A stretch of 64,000 nt of DNA from Polydactylus sextarius (Eukaryota; Chordata; Actinopteri; Polynemidae): positions 19,817,001-19,881,000 of the forward strand of contig CM028918.1 of NCBI GenBank assembly GCA_016801845.1. The letters are read 5' to 3'. A model generated the notes under the pieces. The model made no database searches, was not told where the DNA came from, and saw only the letters and a list, made by a program, of their open reading frames with translations. The position numbers and the translations under genes are program-made. This document shows positions 21,780-33,964 of this stretch, piece by piece; positions within the stretch are counted from its first letter, which is position 1, and each line of letters starts with the position of its first letter.

Positions 21780-24650
21780 GCAGCGCCTACAAGTAAAATC
21801 ACTCTCGTGTCTCATGTTTCAATCTATTATTTCTGCTTCTGAGGGTTTTACATTGGTTTCACCTTTTTATGAGTCCGAGGTTGACTCTTATTTTTGTGCA
21901 TTTGAGGTCAGAGCAGGCACAAGGAGTTTTGGTTGCTATGGTTGCAATTTGAACTTGTGGTGAAAGCCTAAGAAGTGTGTTGAAGATTGTCGACTGAGCG
22001 AAATTTAGATGATGAGTTTGTCGAGAAAACAATAAGCTTGTCCCAGAAGTTTATTAACAAAAAATTGTAAATGTTGTTACAAAATTGCCAACTTGACATT
22101 TGTTTAGTTCATGCACGACAACAGGGTTTTAGTTGAGAAAAGATGTCGGAGTTTTAAAGTTATAACTTTTGATGAGATGACAGTTTATTATGTTGGAGGA
22201 GTTTAAGATGTGTCTGCTTGAATGCTCTGTGATCTACTGAGATAAACATAAAGTGACGTTACTCACTCAAGCAGCGTCCTGGCTCATTAAACATTAATTA
22301 TCAGCTCAGTCCTGATCATTCCATATGATTCATTCTGTTCCTTAGGAATCACTTTTTTTTGTGCATCATGTCAGTACTGTTTCTTCACATCTTTTCCATT
22401 ATTATTCCAACATATTACTGTATCGATGCAATGTCGATGTAACCCACCTCATATTCATTCCTCATAAATAATTTCTACATGATTGGAGACAGTTTCTTTA
22501 AAAATGCTGTAACCTCGAACACAACCTTCAAAGCAGTGATGGTTGTTTAAATGAGCATCACATTTTAAGCTGAGTCACTTTATCTAGCAGACAGATAAAT
22601 GGTAAAATAATTTTTTGGACTTGTGATTGAAGTGTTTTGTTTCTGAAATCATTTTAATTATATCGTTCTACCTCTCGGTGTGATATTCATCTCTGTCAAT
22701 CACTGTTTCTCTAGCAGGGTGCTAATGTGGTCCTCTGTGCTATGGTACACAAAGCAGATGGTGGATTTATCTGATTACATGGTGAAGTAGTGTATTGTTA
22801 AGGCCACAGAGAAGGATTATATTCTAATGCACAGGGAAAGGAGATTGGAGATCCGGACAGCGCATAAACCGGCTCAGTGGATAGCTGTCTGGTGTCTGGA
22901 CCTAACCTCTGACAGGGAGCATTAAAATGCGTGCGCTGATCTGACCTCTTATTAATCCTCAGCTCTGAAAGGCCTGGACATCTCCACTGTCTCCTCCAGT
23001 CTTTACCCCTGTCATGGCTGCTATGCCAGCAGTATAATAACCCCCTGGAAACACAGTCTCTCTCTGGGGGAGTCAGAAGAGTATGGTTCCAAAAGTGAGT
23101 CTTACTTTGATGCTGTTTGGCTGGAAATAAGACCTCCACTGCCAAACCACCTCAGTGCTTATGCAAAATATGGAGGTATCAGCCTACAGGCCGTCTCTGG
23201 ACACCTCTGTGTTTTACATATGGCTCCCCATCAGAGTCTTCACAAAATAGGCACATTCAGTGCCTATTTTTTTCAATGCCACATTTCACATTCAGTGTTA
23301 TTTGTTAATAGATAGAAATAAAATGGAAGAGCAACATTATCTGTGAATTAGAAACAGAGCCAGCACCCACTGCAGTTGATCCTCCGTTCACACCCACTGT
23401 TGCTCTGTGTTTTCTTTAATGTAGGCTGGATGTTGTACAGTCAAATGTTTTGCAATGCTTGTTCATATGTAACTGGCATGTTAGGTATCGCTTCAGCTCA
23501 TGTGCAAAATGTAGTTAATTTTGCCATATGCATTGGAAAAACACACCAACAATGATTCTGTCTCCTCTCATTTACTATTTACTAATAAAGGTATGTTGTC
23601 TGCCGTGTGTGTGATTTTAATTATTCTAATGTCCTGTGCAAACTCAGCCTTTGGACTACAACTGTACCTTATTTTCAAGCTTTCTTTACCTGTTGTTTTA
23701 ATCAAATAAAAACTATCATGCACACTAAAATATTCTATTCTGCATTTAAGATTTTAGATATATGCACTTTTTAAGATAAATGTACAGAACTAAATATATG
23801 AGAAACCCAATAAATTTTTATATTCCAGAGCAGAAAACTTGGTAAAACTTGTATATATTTATAAAATGACCATGTGTTTGATTTCTTCAGTGATAAAAAT
23901 GAAAAGGCTGCATCAGTCAAAACATATCTTTAGAATGACACCAAGAGACAGAGACAAAATGACAATTTTTGAGTCATATCAGCTTTACTCCCTGCCAGTG
24001 TGATTGTTACTGGATCATGTTCTGTGATCTGCTCTTATCTCCACCAGCTGCTGAACACTGGTGTTATGTGATGCATCCTCCTCCCATATGTTCTTCCAGT
24101 ACTGTTCAGTCTCAGCCCTGAGTGGATCTGACCTTGCGTTATTACACTGACACTGGGACCTCACTGTTGGCTCACATGGCTCAATGGAGACCGTCCTGTT
24201 TGTTCTCGTGGCTCCAGCTTCTCTTGTGTATCTTATCAGGTGGGCAGCTGAAGCTGTGAATGAGACTCTAGGCCTTTCTTTATCAAACCTCTTTGTACCT
24301 CTGTGAGCTGACTAACTCTTTATGTTGCTTTGATCTTGGCATGCAGTCTCCTCCAGAGGGGGCATTGCTCATCATGTCCTTCAGCCAAGCACATTAACAA
24401 TACAGTCAAAAGCCTGAGTGCACCTATTGAAAAAGTCTGAGTATGCCTGAAACTACAATTACCAGCTCACAATATTTTCTACCAAATACGTTTATCTGAG
24501 CATTTCACAACTGCAAATAAGACATTAATCAACCAGCATGTTCTTTAAAGGTCACAAAAAGTCATGCACATGCAGCAACTGCCCTGCACTTAATATGTTT
24601 TCTCATACTTTACACTAGCTTCACAGGTTACCCCTTGCAAAGGTATCTAC
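21780..24650. other. No gene seen
   Basis: No recognised exon. 22800-23050 is less AT-rich than its surroundings and carries a 115-codon minus-strand open frame without any familiar domain. It could be a conserved non-coding element, but nothing in the sequence alone decides this. Confidence 0.45.
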
Positions 24651-24654
24651 ACAT

Positions 24655-24674
24655 TTGGATGGATGGATGGATGG

Positions 24675-24719
<45 letters not shown>
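24655..24719. repeat. (GGAT)n then (AC)n microsatellite
   Basis: Five GGAT-type units are followed by about 22 AC units. Confidence 0.97.
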
Positions 24720-24720
<1 letters not shown>

Positions 24721-24856
24721 GTATCTTTGTATTAACCTTTATCCTCATAAGCATAGACACACCAATAAAAACCCTTTTAAACCCAAAATGCTTCCATTAA
24801 AATATACATCATCCAGATTAAAAAAAGAATCTGTTTTAAGAAATGCCTTATACAAT

Positions 24857-24888
24857 CTACCATGTCAAGGCATACCTTGACATGGTAG
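24857..24888. repeat. Perfect 14-bp stem, 4-base loop inverted repeat
   Basis: CTACCATGTCAAGG and CCTTGACATGGTAG flank the loop CATA with no mismatch. It lies between two long microsatellites about 400 bp upstream of the CpG-rich block at 25.26 kb. Confidence 0.95.
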
Positions 24889-24930
24889 TAGGGTAAATGT
24901 GACATGTGGGAAAGGAAGCTGAATGAAATC

Positions 24931-24932
<2 letters not shown>

Positions 24933-24972
<40 letters not shown>

Positions 24973-25034
24973 TGTGTGTGAGTGTGTGTGTGTGTGTGTC
25001 TCTCTCTCTCTCTCTCTCTCTCTCTTCACACACA

Positions 25035-25076
<42 letters not shown>

Positions 25077-25077
25077 A
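24933..25077. repeat. Compound (GT)n(CT)n(CA)n(GA)n tract
   Basis: Blocks occur in the order GT (about 40 bp, then with AGTG interruptions to about 25000), CT (about 25 bp), CA (about 25 bp), GA (about 25 bp). The GT block is complementary to the CA block and the CT block to the GA block, so alternative hairpin or triplex pairings are possible. Confidence 0.95.
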
Positions 25078-25259
25078 AGCTCATCTGTCTGTCTGAGCTG
25101 ACTGAATGAAAACGCCCAGTGTTGCGTTTTGAATGTGTCAGATGTCCGTAAATTTCCGGTCTCCGTGTGTATGTGTGTATGTGTATGTGTGCGTGCAGAT
25201 AGATAACACGGACAGGGCTACAGGACGAGAGGCTGCGGGTGTTTGCAGCCATATCTAAA

Positions 25260-25800
25260 CGTTTACATCAGCACGGAGCGAAGAGGGAAATGCGTTTTAT
25301 TATTTCGCTCTTCGATTTTTGTTTTCTTTCACACTGGGGCAGTGCGAGAGGATAATTTGCTCAAAGATTACACCAGGACAGACATGTAGGAGTCTATGAA
25401 AGTTTATTAATGTGTATTCTCTTGTCAAAGTTAAAATAGCCCACGCTCGGAGCTGATCGACGCTCGGAGCCTGTGGAGCGTTGATCTGTGAGCGGCGGAG
25501 CGGTGCGTCCGCTGCTGATTGAACGCGCAACGGGAGGCGAGTGATCAGGTGGAACAAGAGATCCAGGACTGGGAATGGAAATTACAAACGATTCTTGGAA
25601 TTAATGTTTACGTGGAAACTACGATGTCCTGATCAGCGACTGCTTCTCGTAGACAGAGGAGCAGTCTGACAATGCCTGATACAAGAGGAGGTAAGGTGAA
25701 GATCGACTCCGTTTATAATCCCGGTCTGCTCTGAGGCTGCGGACATGGACGTAACTTCGCTGAACATGTTTCGAACACGTTGCTCCGTTTGCCTCTACGG
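25260..25800 (+). promoter_or_regulatory. CpG-rich putative promoter and first exon region
   Basis: This is the only dense CpG cluster in the window. CpG dinucleotides are frequent across 25265-25320, 25440-25560 (for example GCTCGGAGCTGATCGACGCT and GAGCGGCGGAGCGGTGCGTC) and 25610-25800, against an otherwise CpG-poor background. Such islands usually mark vertebrate transcription starts. A donor-like GAG|GTAAGG at 25691 on the plus strand just after an ATG favours plus-strand transcription. No clear TATA box was found. The region is bracketed by GT/CA tracts at 24.65-25.08 and 26.05-26.18 kb. Confidence 0.65.
25672..25690 (+). CDS. Candidate first coding exon, beginning MPDTRG
   Basis: ATG at 25672, reading M-P-D-T-R-G plus one base, then a near-consensus donor G|GTAAGG. 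It lies inside the CpG-rich block. The one-base overhang is compatible with the two-base start of the candidate exon at 48198-48258. No protein beginning this way was recognised. It could equally be untranslated, with a different start used, because other ATGs followed quickly by stops lie upstream. Confidence 0.35.
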
Positions 25801-26046
25801 TGGAGAGGTGTAGAAACAAGCTGCGGGATGGATGGTAGTTTTCTCTGTGTCTTAGTTGGACCAAACTGTTTTGTGACATTATTCCTGATTTCATTATCTG
25901 TTCCCTGTCTGCTGCGCCTTTATCAGGGCGCTTATTTAGGTCAGATTGAGTCGGGATCAGTCCACAGAGTGGAGCATCAGCGCTGGGAATCTCAGTAATT
26001 TCTACGTAGGATCCTAAAGCTGTTGTAATATAGTGAAGGATAAGAG

Positions 26047-26183
<137 letters not shown>

Positions 26184-26189
26184 CCACAG

Positions 26190-27855
26190 CAGCTCCCAGC
26201 TGCACTGTCAGCTCAACTTATTGTTGCCAGGCAAATGAAATGCAGCTGAGTGTTTAGTCAACGCCGTATGACAATATTTATTGGCTTTTTGTTTGCAGAG
26301 GTAGACAGTTAGCACATGTACAATACGGTCTGAAAGGATAAAGGATAAATATGAAACTTCCCTGTATGTTTTTGCAAAAATATAATTAGCTTGATTTCTG
26401 AAAACCAAAATTTACTGAAAATGACTGAAACCTGTGAGTACTGACACTGTGGTTCCTGACTCTTCACCTCATCATGTTCACATCCTTGACTTTTCCTGTG
26501 CTTCCTGATCAGGTTCAGTGGTGTTGGGGGGTGTAGTGATGCACAGCCTTGCACGGCTGTCAGGGCTGAGGCCGCTACAGATTGACAGCTGATGGCTGGA
26601 GGTTGTTCACTGGCTGCACTTTTCTTGCAGAGGGTTGGAATGAGAGTGTACTCAGGTGAAGTAGCATGCAAGGGAACCTCTGCACTAATCCCACTGTCTA
26701 CTAAGACATGACCTTTGCCTCATGCGGATTAGAGCCATACTCTAATTGACTTACCATTAACCCCTCCAACACATATTCTGGTGTCATGCTAGAGATGGTT
26801 GAGCTACAGGAATAGGAGCAGCACCTTGTTGGATCTTTGGGTGGAAGGGATCATTAATCTTGTTGTCTGTCACTAAATTCCCAGGCTATGTGTTACAGTG
26901 AAGTGATGATGTGCTTTACCCAGGTGGTGCACTAAATGGGATGTAAGAGCATGCCATTGCTAACCATGAAATATATCACGAGGGACATGTTATTTAGGTC
27001 ATTATATGATGCACAAAGCTTTATGTCAGAAGAAGTAACTGTTTCCCTGCTATCTTTGATCCATGCTCTTGTTCCAGTTTTTCACTGAGGATCTTGTAAC
27101 CACTGCTCATCTCTTTATTGTAATTCTGATCTGATGACAGTATTAGTGGCAGTTTTGTTGTGGGTTTTATGTTTTTGTTGCTGAATGTTCTGTGAGAAAA
27201 GTAGTGGCCAGACTGGTCTTTGGGTTCTCAAATAATACCTTCTCTAAGCAGCCCCTGGGATTCTCAGCGGATCTACTGGCTATAAATAATGGCACATATG
27301 TCACCATGTTCTTGGATGACGTGCACTAAGCCCCATTCTGAGCTCCATAGGGACCAGCAGGGAGCTGTGTTTCAGTCCTAACTGAGGCCTGGTCACTGAA
27401 TTCAGCACACCTCATGCTTCAACAACATCCTATTGAGAAGCATTCTCATTTTATCCCCATATCTCCAGACTTTCTGCTCCTCATCCCTCTCTTGGGTCAA
27501 TGAATCAGTCTCCACTTCCAATCCCTGTGCAGCATGTGAAGCACTGTTAGTAGCATCTTGTTTACCACTTAGTCGTGTGCTGTGAGAAGCCCAGTCTTTA
27601 TGAGAAGACAGTCACATCAGTCTGGGACAGATCGAGACAAGTCACATCAGCTCACAGACATCATCTGAAGTTTAAACAACAGTCAAGGACATGAGTACTA
27701 CTTTGTATGAACCCTTTTCCACCACTGAGATGATTATCAGCCTGTTTATTTCCACAAGGTTATAATATAATGGGTTTACTCTCCTGATATTTCAATGTTT
27801 TCCTAAAGTTTATCAAATCAATGTAGCAAACTTTTTTCATAATTTATTTCAAACC
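26190..27855. other. No gene seen
   Basis: Probably intronic sequence downstream of the putative first exon. Open frames on the minus strand (for example 26309-26671) show no domain or splice support. Confidence 0.5.
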
Positions 27856-27859
27856 AGAC

Positions 27860-28011
27860 CAGAATAACATCACACCTGTAATACAACAGACACACAATTA
27901 GAACAAACAAATAACAGTACAGCTAAGAAGAAGAAGAAGAAGCAAACAATCAAAGAATACAGATAACAATACCTGGTTTGAAATGGAGCTGAATGAAGCA
28001 GAGCTTTTAAA
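27860..28011 (-). repeat. Dispersed repeat, copy 2 (inverted relative to 229-376)
   Basis: Its reverse complement contains TTTAAAAGCTCTGCTTCATT, CCATTTCAAACCAGGTATTG, a CTT triplet run and TAGCTGTACTGTTATTTGTT in the same order as the segment at 229-376, with scattered substitutions. Confidence 0.75.
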
Positions 28012-28019
28012 TTTTGATC

Positions 28020-31000
28020 AAACATTTCCACCAACTAAAAGGTAAAGCAACTGCATTTAGTCTTTGAGCTTCTCAATGTACTTTACACTGCAAATCAGAA
28101 TAACCCATTCACACACAGCACTTATATGTTTTTTTATTATATATCACAAAATGTGTTGTATGTTGAATATATCTGCAGATCTTTTGCCCCCACATCTAGG
28201 ACTGAACACACATCTAGTGAAAGCAATCCAGTTTCTCCCAAATGTATTTTTGTGTAAACTCTTATTTTGGTGAAACATAAACATGTTTTGTTCAATGCAA
28301 AAGGTCAACAAACTGTATCCACCATGGTTATCAGCCAAGGAAACTCAATCTATAAGGTTGTTCTGATAAACAAACATAATTTCTGAAACTGAAAGTTCTT
28401 TTTTTCTCATTGGAAACAGAGCTAGTCCTTCCATGGAGCACAGTGAGCTTCATAATGAACTGGTTCCCTTCTGTGAAATTTTATATGTCACAGCTGCAGT
28501 TCTCTAACTAGACCAGGTACGTGTTCTGCACTCGATATCTCAATGTACGAGGATAGTCATCAGTGAGAATAATAGCAGATTTCTTTGACTGAATTGATGT
28601 CACTGAAAATCTAAGGACTCATTCAAACCTCACAAATTGAAGCAAATGAAATGTTTCAGTGTCATTTACCATTTCATAAACTAGAAGATAACAGGACAGG
28701 GTATGAAATAAATTCTTAGCCGGCGTCCCGTCAGGACCTCAATGATTTCAGAGACAGAAACTTAAATCTTTCCCATCTGAGCCTGATGATAATGTTTGTC
28801 ATTATCAACATGCCAATGATGTTGTTATGACTAGCCGTCAATGACACATGAAAAAAGCCCATAACAGTTAATAAACTGGTAGAATTGAGTTTCAGTAAAA
28901 GACTCTAACAACTAGTCATTCAACTAATTGAACGATGAAAGAAACTAGCCCAGGTTGTCATGTCTCTAACCCTAACATTAACCCTGACTGTTGTTGATGG
29001 TCAGTAAAGCAACAGCCAACAAATAATGTTACAGTAGACAGGAACTGGGCTGGAAGGAATAAACGTCTGGAGGAAAAAGGGTGATGCACACTGGGGGCTC
29101 TCCTGTCTGCTCCCCCTCCTCCCCAGATCAGTTCTGATGTCAGACACTCATCCGTCTCTTGATCTCATTTGCAATTGATTGTGCCTCCATCCAAACATCT
29201 TTAAAGCTGGGATTACGTAGTTATGCCTGCCGGTTCTCATCCTCAATTTTCTCCAAGCAAAGCTGTATAAGTGGATATGTATGACAGTCTCGTGTTAATT
29301 CTCCTGTGTGCTATGTCTTGGACAGAACGCAGCAGTGTGTGTGTGTGTGTGTGCGCACGTGCAGACAGGGTGGGGGTTGTAGGTAGGTGTAGATGTGACA
29401 TGTCCACATGAGGCCTTCTTTTAGCCTTCTTTCAGGTATTGGAAGCAGCCTTTGACTTTGTGGTTTGTCATCCATATGCCCTCCACCTGCCTCAACCAAC
29501 ACATGACCATCTGGGTGAGATTAGCATTTCCTGCTCTGAGGATTAGAGTTGCTTCAAACTGAACACAGACAAGTGTTTATTAAAAGTTCCTAACTGAGTG
29601 GTCTGGCCTGTGGGATTATACATGACATACATACAGTGGTTCTGGTGGCTCTCCACTTAGAAAGGTCCTTTTTTAATGCAATTAAATGAAATAAAATTGG
29701 CTGAAACCAAATTTATTTAAGTTTTTAATTGAAAAAATGACAAAGATTATTATTATCTGCTTCTTTGCTGTTTAAAGGAGGACTAGAACACCTGTTTACA
29801 CCTTGACCACTGAAAACTGTTCTTTATATAGCATATGTAATTTTGTTGGGGCTGAGAATGGCAAAGAAGCACTGCTAGAGGGTCTAATACTCCATGATAA
29901 AGCCATACAGTAAAACAACTCCCCCTTTAAAGGTGCTACATGTTTTGATCTGCTCCTGAATGTGGTTTCTTATCAGGTGGTGATAATGGTCACTCACCAG
30001 GAGCATCAGTCACTGGTTAAAAGACAGGAAAGAGGTTAGAATCGGCATTCACATCAGTGCTGCTTTTTTGCCTCTCATCGGACTGAGGAAGCTACAGTGA
30101 CTCACATTACAAAGTAATGATATAGGCCAGATGGGATGGAGCTATCTGCATGAGGCAATATTAGGCAGATCTGATTGGCCTTGCTTTCAACTGCTGTCTC
30201 ATCTTTTACAGACAGCAGTAATACAGAAGCTGAGTTCACCAAATTTCTGTCATACTGATAAGTAAATAGCTGTTAATGGTAACGTCAGCTAGTGAGACAG
30301 AAGAAGTAAAGATACAGTGTGAAGGAAAAGGGGCATAAAGTTGTTGATGTCATTCCCAGTGACTTCACTTTCTTGGAATGCTCAGCAGGAGTTTCATGAC
30401 ATTTGGTATAAACAATCACTTTGACATAAACCGATTAGAACTTGTTGGCTAAAAGGTGGCTTTTGGCCTCAATCGTGAATTTAAGGTTGTAATTATAATT
30501 CTCTATACTGCTGTAGGGTCTTGACTTTGAACCTGCAAAGTGCCTAAGACAATTTATTGGTTAACTCGAAGGCCCCTGTAGGCTTGAGTGAGAAGTGGAG
30601 CTGGATGTTGTCTGCTAGTAAATGAACTGTAGTATTGAATCTTCATATAATCTCATCCAGGAGCAACAAACATAATGAGAATAACACAACTAAATTCTGT
30701 AGGAGCACATAAGACAGTGGGGAGGAGGACGATCTGCTTTAAGCTGCAAAGACCCAGAACAGATAATCAATGAGGAGTTAGTGTCGAAGGCAGTGGCACA
30801 GTACAGTCAGTGGTTACCTTTTATTTAATATTTGTCTCGTTGTCATTTTGTGAAATAAACCATCAATTCATGTTTTTTGTCATATAGAAGAAAAAAACAT
30901 ACATTTACACAGTGCTGGTATCATACATGTCTTCCTACGGTCCAGTTAGTCCAGGTGGACGAGCTGGACTATATTTATATTGACCTATCAAGTGTACAGG

Positions 31001-32735
31001 GATTTGGGTAACATCAGTCGTCTCCACCTGTGTGGGGACACAGTCAAATGCCACTGACCATCAACAAAACCCAAATAGTAGCTAAATTGATTCTCCAACC
31101 TGACTGAAGTCTGACCTCAGTCTTTGAACACAGTGAAACAGGTCAGTACAAGGAGACCCCATAGTGCTGACACAGAAAGAACAGACAGGCTGGGAGATGG
31201 CTCTAGCATGTTGTTGAGTTTGATCCTGAAGCACTGCTGTCTTGCTCTGTGAATGCTGATCTGTCGGAGCCATGATTGGGCCGGCCACAAGAGAAGGGAT
31301 CAGGAGTCATGAATAAATGAACAGGGGTTTTGGCCTTGGGCCTACACTGCTCACAGACACTCAGGTTTCAGAGAGGATTAGGTCCAGACCTAATACACAT
31401 GCACACACACATCATTTAACAAACTATCATACACTTCTGTCTAAATAAGGTTTGATGAGACAATTGTTGATTGTTTTTTAGTAATCTATGAGCCATCTCC
31501 ATCTATTAATCAGAGTTAGAACTGTGTAATATTAGAAACCCACTCCTTCACTTTGTTGTCATCTCCAGTTACTTGTAGATGGTATGAACAGCTCCGCAAT
31601 GAGAGTAAACAAAGTTATTACTATTTAATGCATTCAGTCACTTAGACTGGCTGTTTGCCTTCTACTAATAAACACACTATTCAACAACAACACACAAAAA
31701 TCTAAACAATAAACAGAGAAGTGTATCTTTTTGTAGCCTGCATGAAAATGAATTATTTACCACATTTATTGTGGTTCCCACATTAATAATTTTCATTTCA
31801 CCAATAATGAACACCTCTAATGAAATAAATAAATGTGTTAATGTAGAGATGGATATACTGGCAGCTTCTCTGTTCTCAACTCTTCAGTTTCACTCACTTT
31901 ATCTTTGACTTCAACACATGGATTTCATAACATAAGGATCCTCTCAGATCAGTTTATCCAGACTGACAAGAACGTTCTTTGTTTCATGAAATGAGGTCAC
32001 ACAACTGCAGAAAAAAAGAAGCTTTTGAAACATCATCTTCTAATTACAATATGCTTTTCTCACCACAAACACCGCTGTGCTCTGGCTGTATGTAGATTAT
32101 ATGCCTGCTTGCAATGTAATCATTCACCATAAACAACCTATTCTCTGGCTGCTATTTCTTACATGTCCATTACACAGTAACTGAGTCAATAACAGGCATT
32201 GTCACTTGTCTCTGCAGGAGGGTCCTGTGGGACACTGGGTGGACAGAGATATGAAAGCAGGAAGCTCTTTCCAATGTAACTATAAAATATTTCGTTCATA
32301 GCCATTAAAGTTAATGCTCCATGTGTGTAACCTTTCGATCTTTAAGTCTTTGCTCATGAAGAGATGAACGATAACAGAGTTCAGGAGAAGACAGAACACA
32401 AAAGATAAGAGCAACATTCTCACAAGACTCCAGCATCATTTTGCGTCATCCTTCAGAAGCTGATGATCATTTATTTATTGTGGTAATAGTCATTCAGTTT
32501 GGGTCATTGTTTTTATTGTGATTCTCAGAGAGTGAACCATGTGAAACAACCTACTGACAGATGAGGAGAAAGGACTAACTGATGAAATAAACCACCATGA
32601 AAAGTGTTTGACTCTCTTGGGTCATTATTTTAAACACCTGATCAATGCTGGGCAAACATCAACAAAACTAAACTCTCCCTTGTGTTCCTTCACATTAAAA
32701 GCCTGTAAAAATATGTGACAATAGAATCAAGATAT
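28020..32735. other. No gene seen; one GT microsatellite and one weak exon-like segment
   Basis: A GT run lies at 29335-29353. At 29436-29514 an acceptor (TTAGCCTTCTTTCAG) and donor (CTGG|GTGAGA) bracket 79 bp open in two frames, one reading VLEAAFDFVVCHPYALHLPQ. No family is recognised, and its length would break the phase of the candidate chain 25690 to 48198. The remainder shows no recognisable feature. Confidence 0.45.
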
Positions 32736-32740
32736 GACGC

Positions 32741-32786
32741 TTCATGGGTAAAACAAGATATGACACTATCTTGTTTTACCCATGAA
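32741..32786. repeat. Perfect 20-bp inverted repeat with a 6-base loop
   Basis: The arm 32741-32760 (TTCATGGGTAAAACAAGATA) is the exact reverse complement of 32767-32786, and the loop is TGACAC. ATATGACGC just before the left arm and ATGACACT in the loop are near-repeats of each other, suggesting a recent template-switch event. A CCTAAACCTAA motif common in another fish repeat follows at about 32802. Confidence 0.97.
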
Positions 32787-33169
32787 TGTTAAACACATTT
32801 TCCTAAACCTAATGAAGTTTTGTTTTTTTTCATTTTTGTGGCTGAATCTGTGACCAGTCTTTATGCTTATTTTTGTGACCATGGCACCACTGGGATGGAT
32901 GAGGGTAACTGTGTTAACGTTAGTGAGCCACAGCTGTTTCTCTCTCTTCCTCTACTTCTTCAGCAAAGCTGAGTGTCTGTTCTCAGCAACGGAGGACGCT
33001 TTTACTATTGTCTTTTTGTGTTTCCAATTCTGTGCACCTCGGTTAACTTAATGGAAAACTGGTAGATTGAATACAAATCTTCCCTGCTCTCTGTTGTTGT
33101 GTTGTTCCCTCTCTCTAATGAATGGAGCCCTGTCCTACCACCGTCTACTCAGCAAGCTGACTCCCTGCT

Positions 33170-33170
<1 letters not shown>

Positions 33171-33216
<46 letters not shown>

Positions 33217-33432
33217 CATGTTTCTGTGACCTAAGAGGACATTTCATTGAATTTATTTCCTAAAGACTCTAAATCTATCACCTGCTGAATGTTAACCTTA
33301 ACCAAACCTAAAAACATGTCTCCACCTCAAAATGTCACATATTAAATTACATTTGAAAGACAAGTGAGTGTGTAAACAGATTTTAGTCCCCACAAAATGA
33401 GGAATACCTAGACCACACACACACACACACTT
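33171..33432. repeat. Degraded teleost repeat bounded by (CA)n microsatellites
   Basis: (CA)n at 33171-33213 and 33414-33432 enclose a diverged copy of the fish repeat with AACCTTAACCAAACCTAAAA and TTTTAGTCCCCACAAAATGA. That repeat is usually found next to CA tracts and reads CCCTAACCTTAACCATAACT then GTCCCCACAAGGATATAAAA. Confidence 0.7.
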
Positions 33433-33815
33433 TGCACTGTGGTTTCCTGGTATTTTTAGCCTTCACTTCTATAAAATGGCCTTTGAACAACTACTTTGTC
33501 CTTTGAGGATTGGTGAGTTGAATGTCATCACTGTGCTGGGCCTGGAGATATTGTTGCATCTCTCTAAAGCAATTGACAGCACTGCCCTCTTCTATAAACA
33601 TGTAATTTTTGTTAGTGACAAATGCTCACTGTCACACTCTCTGTCCTGCCTCCTTTGTTTTTAGACGTAATTAATGCTCCTCTGCCTCTCCAGAGATTCA
33701 TACCACTCAACCAGGCACTCGAGGGAGCAGATAACAGTAACACAGTAACACGATGCGTACTGCAGTACTGTACTGAGTAGTACTCAGTGATCCCCAGAAT
33801 GTCACTGTGTTTGTA

Positions 33816-33960
33816 TGTATGTATGTAAATTTACATACATACAAATACAGTAATTTTAAACATTATATTTATAATATTGTAATATTATTATCCTAATATT
33901 GTAATAATAATATTGTATTTTATATACAATATTATTATAAGTAAAATTATAGTGTAGACC
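33816..33960. repeat. 28-bp perfect palindrome followed by AATATTATT inverted repeats
   Basis: TGTATGTATGTAAA|TTTACATACATACA (33816-33843) is an uninterrupted palindrome. Immediately downstream, 33860-33945 contains further inverted units such as ATAATAATATTGTAT and ATACAATATTATTAT separated by five bases. The block is almost pure A/T. Confidence 0.92.
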
Positions 33961-33964
33961 AAAT

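Noticed and set aside
22798..23145. 115-codon minus-strand open frame in a less AT-rich stretch
   Set aside because: No domain, no splice borders; could be conserved non-coding sequence but nothing here shows it.
24857..25252. Minus-strand frame rich in Ser/Leu and His/Thr
   Set aside because: Pure translation of GT/CT/CA/GA repeats.
29436..29514. Exon-like segment reading VLEAAFDFVVCHPYALHLPQ
   Set aside because: Open in two frames, unrecognised, and its 79-bp length breaks phase with the other plus-strand candidates; kept only as a note.
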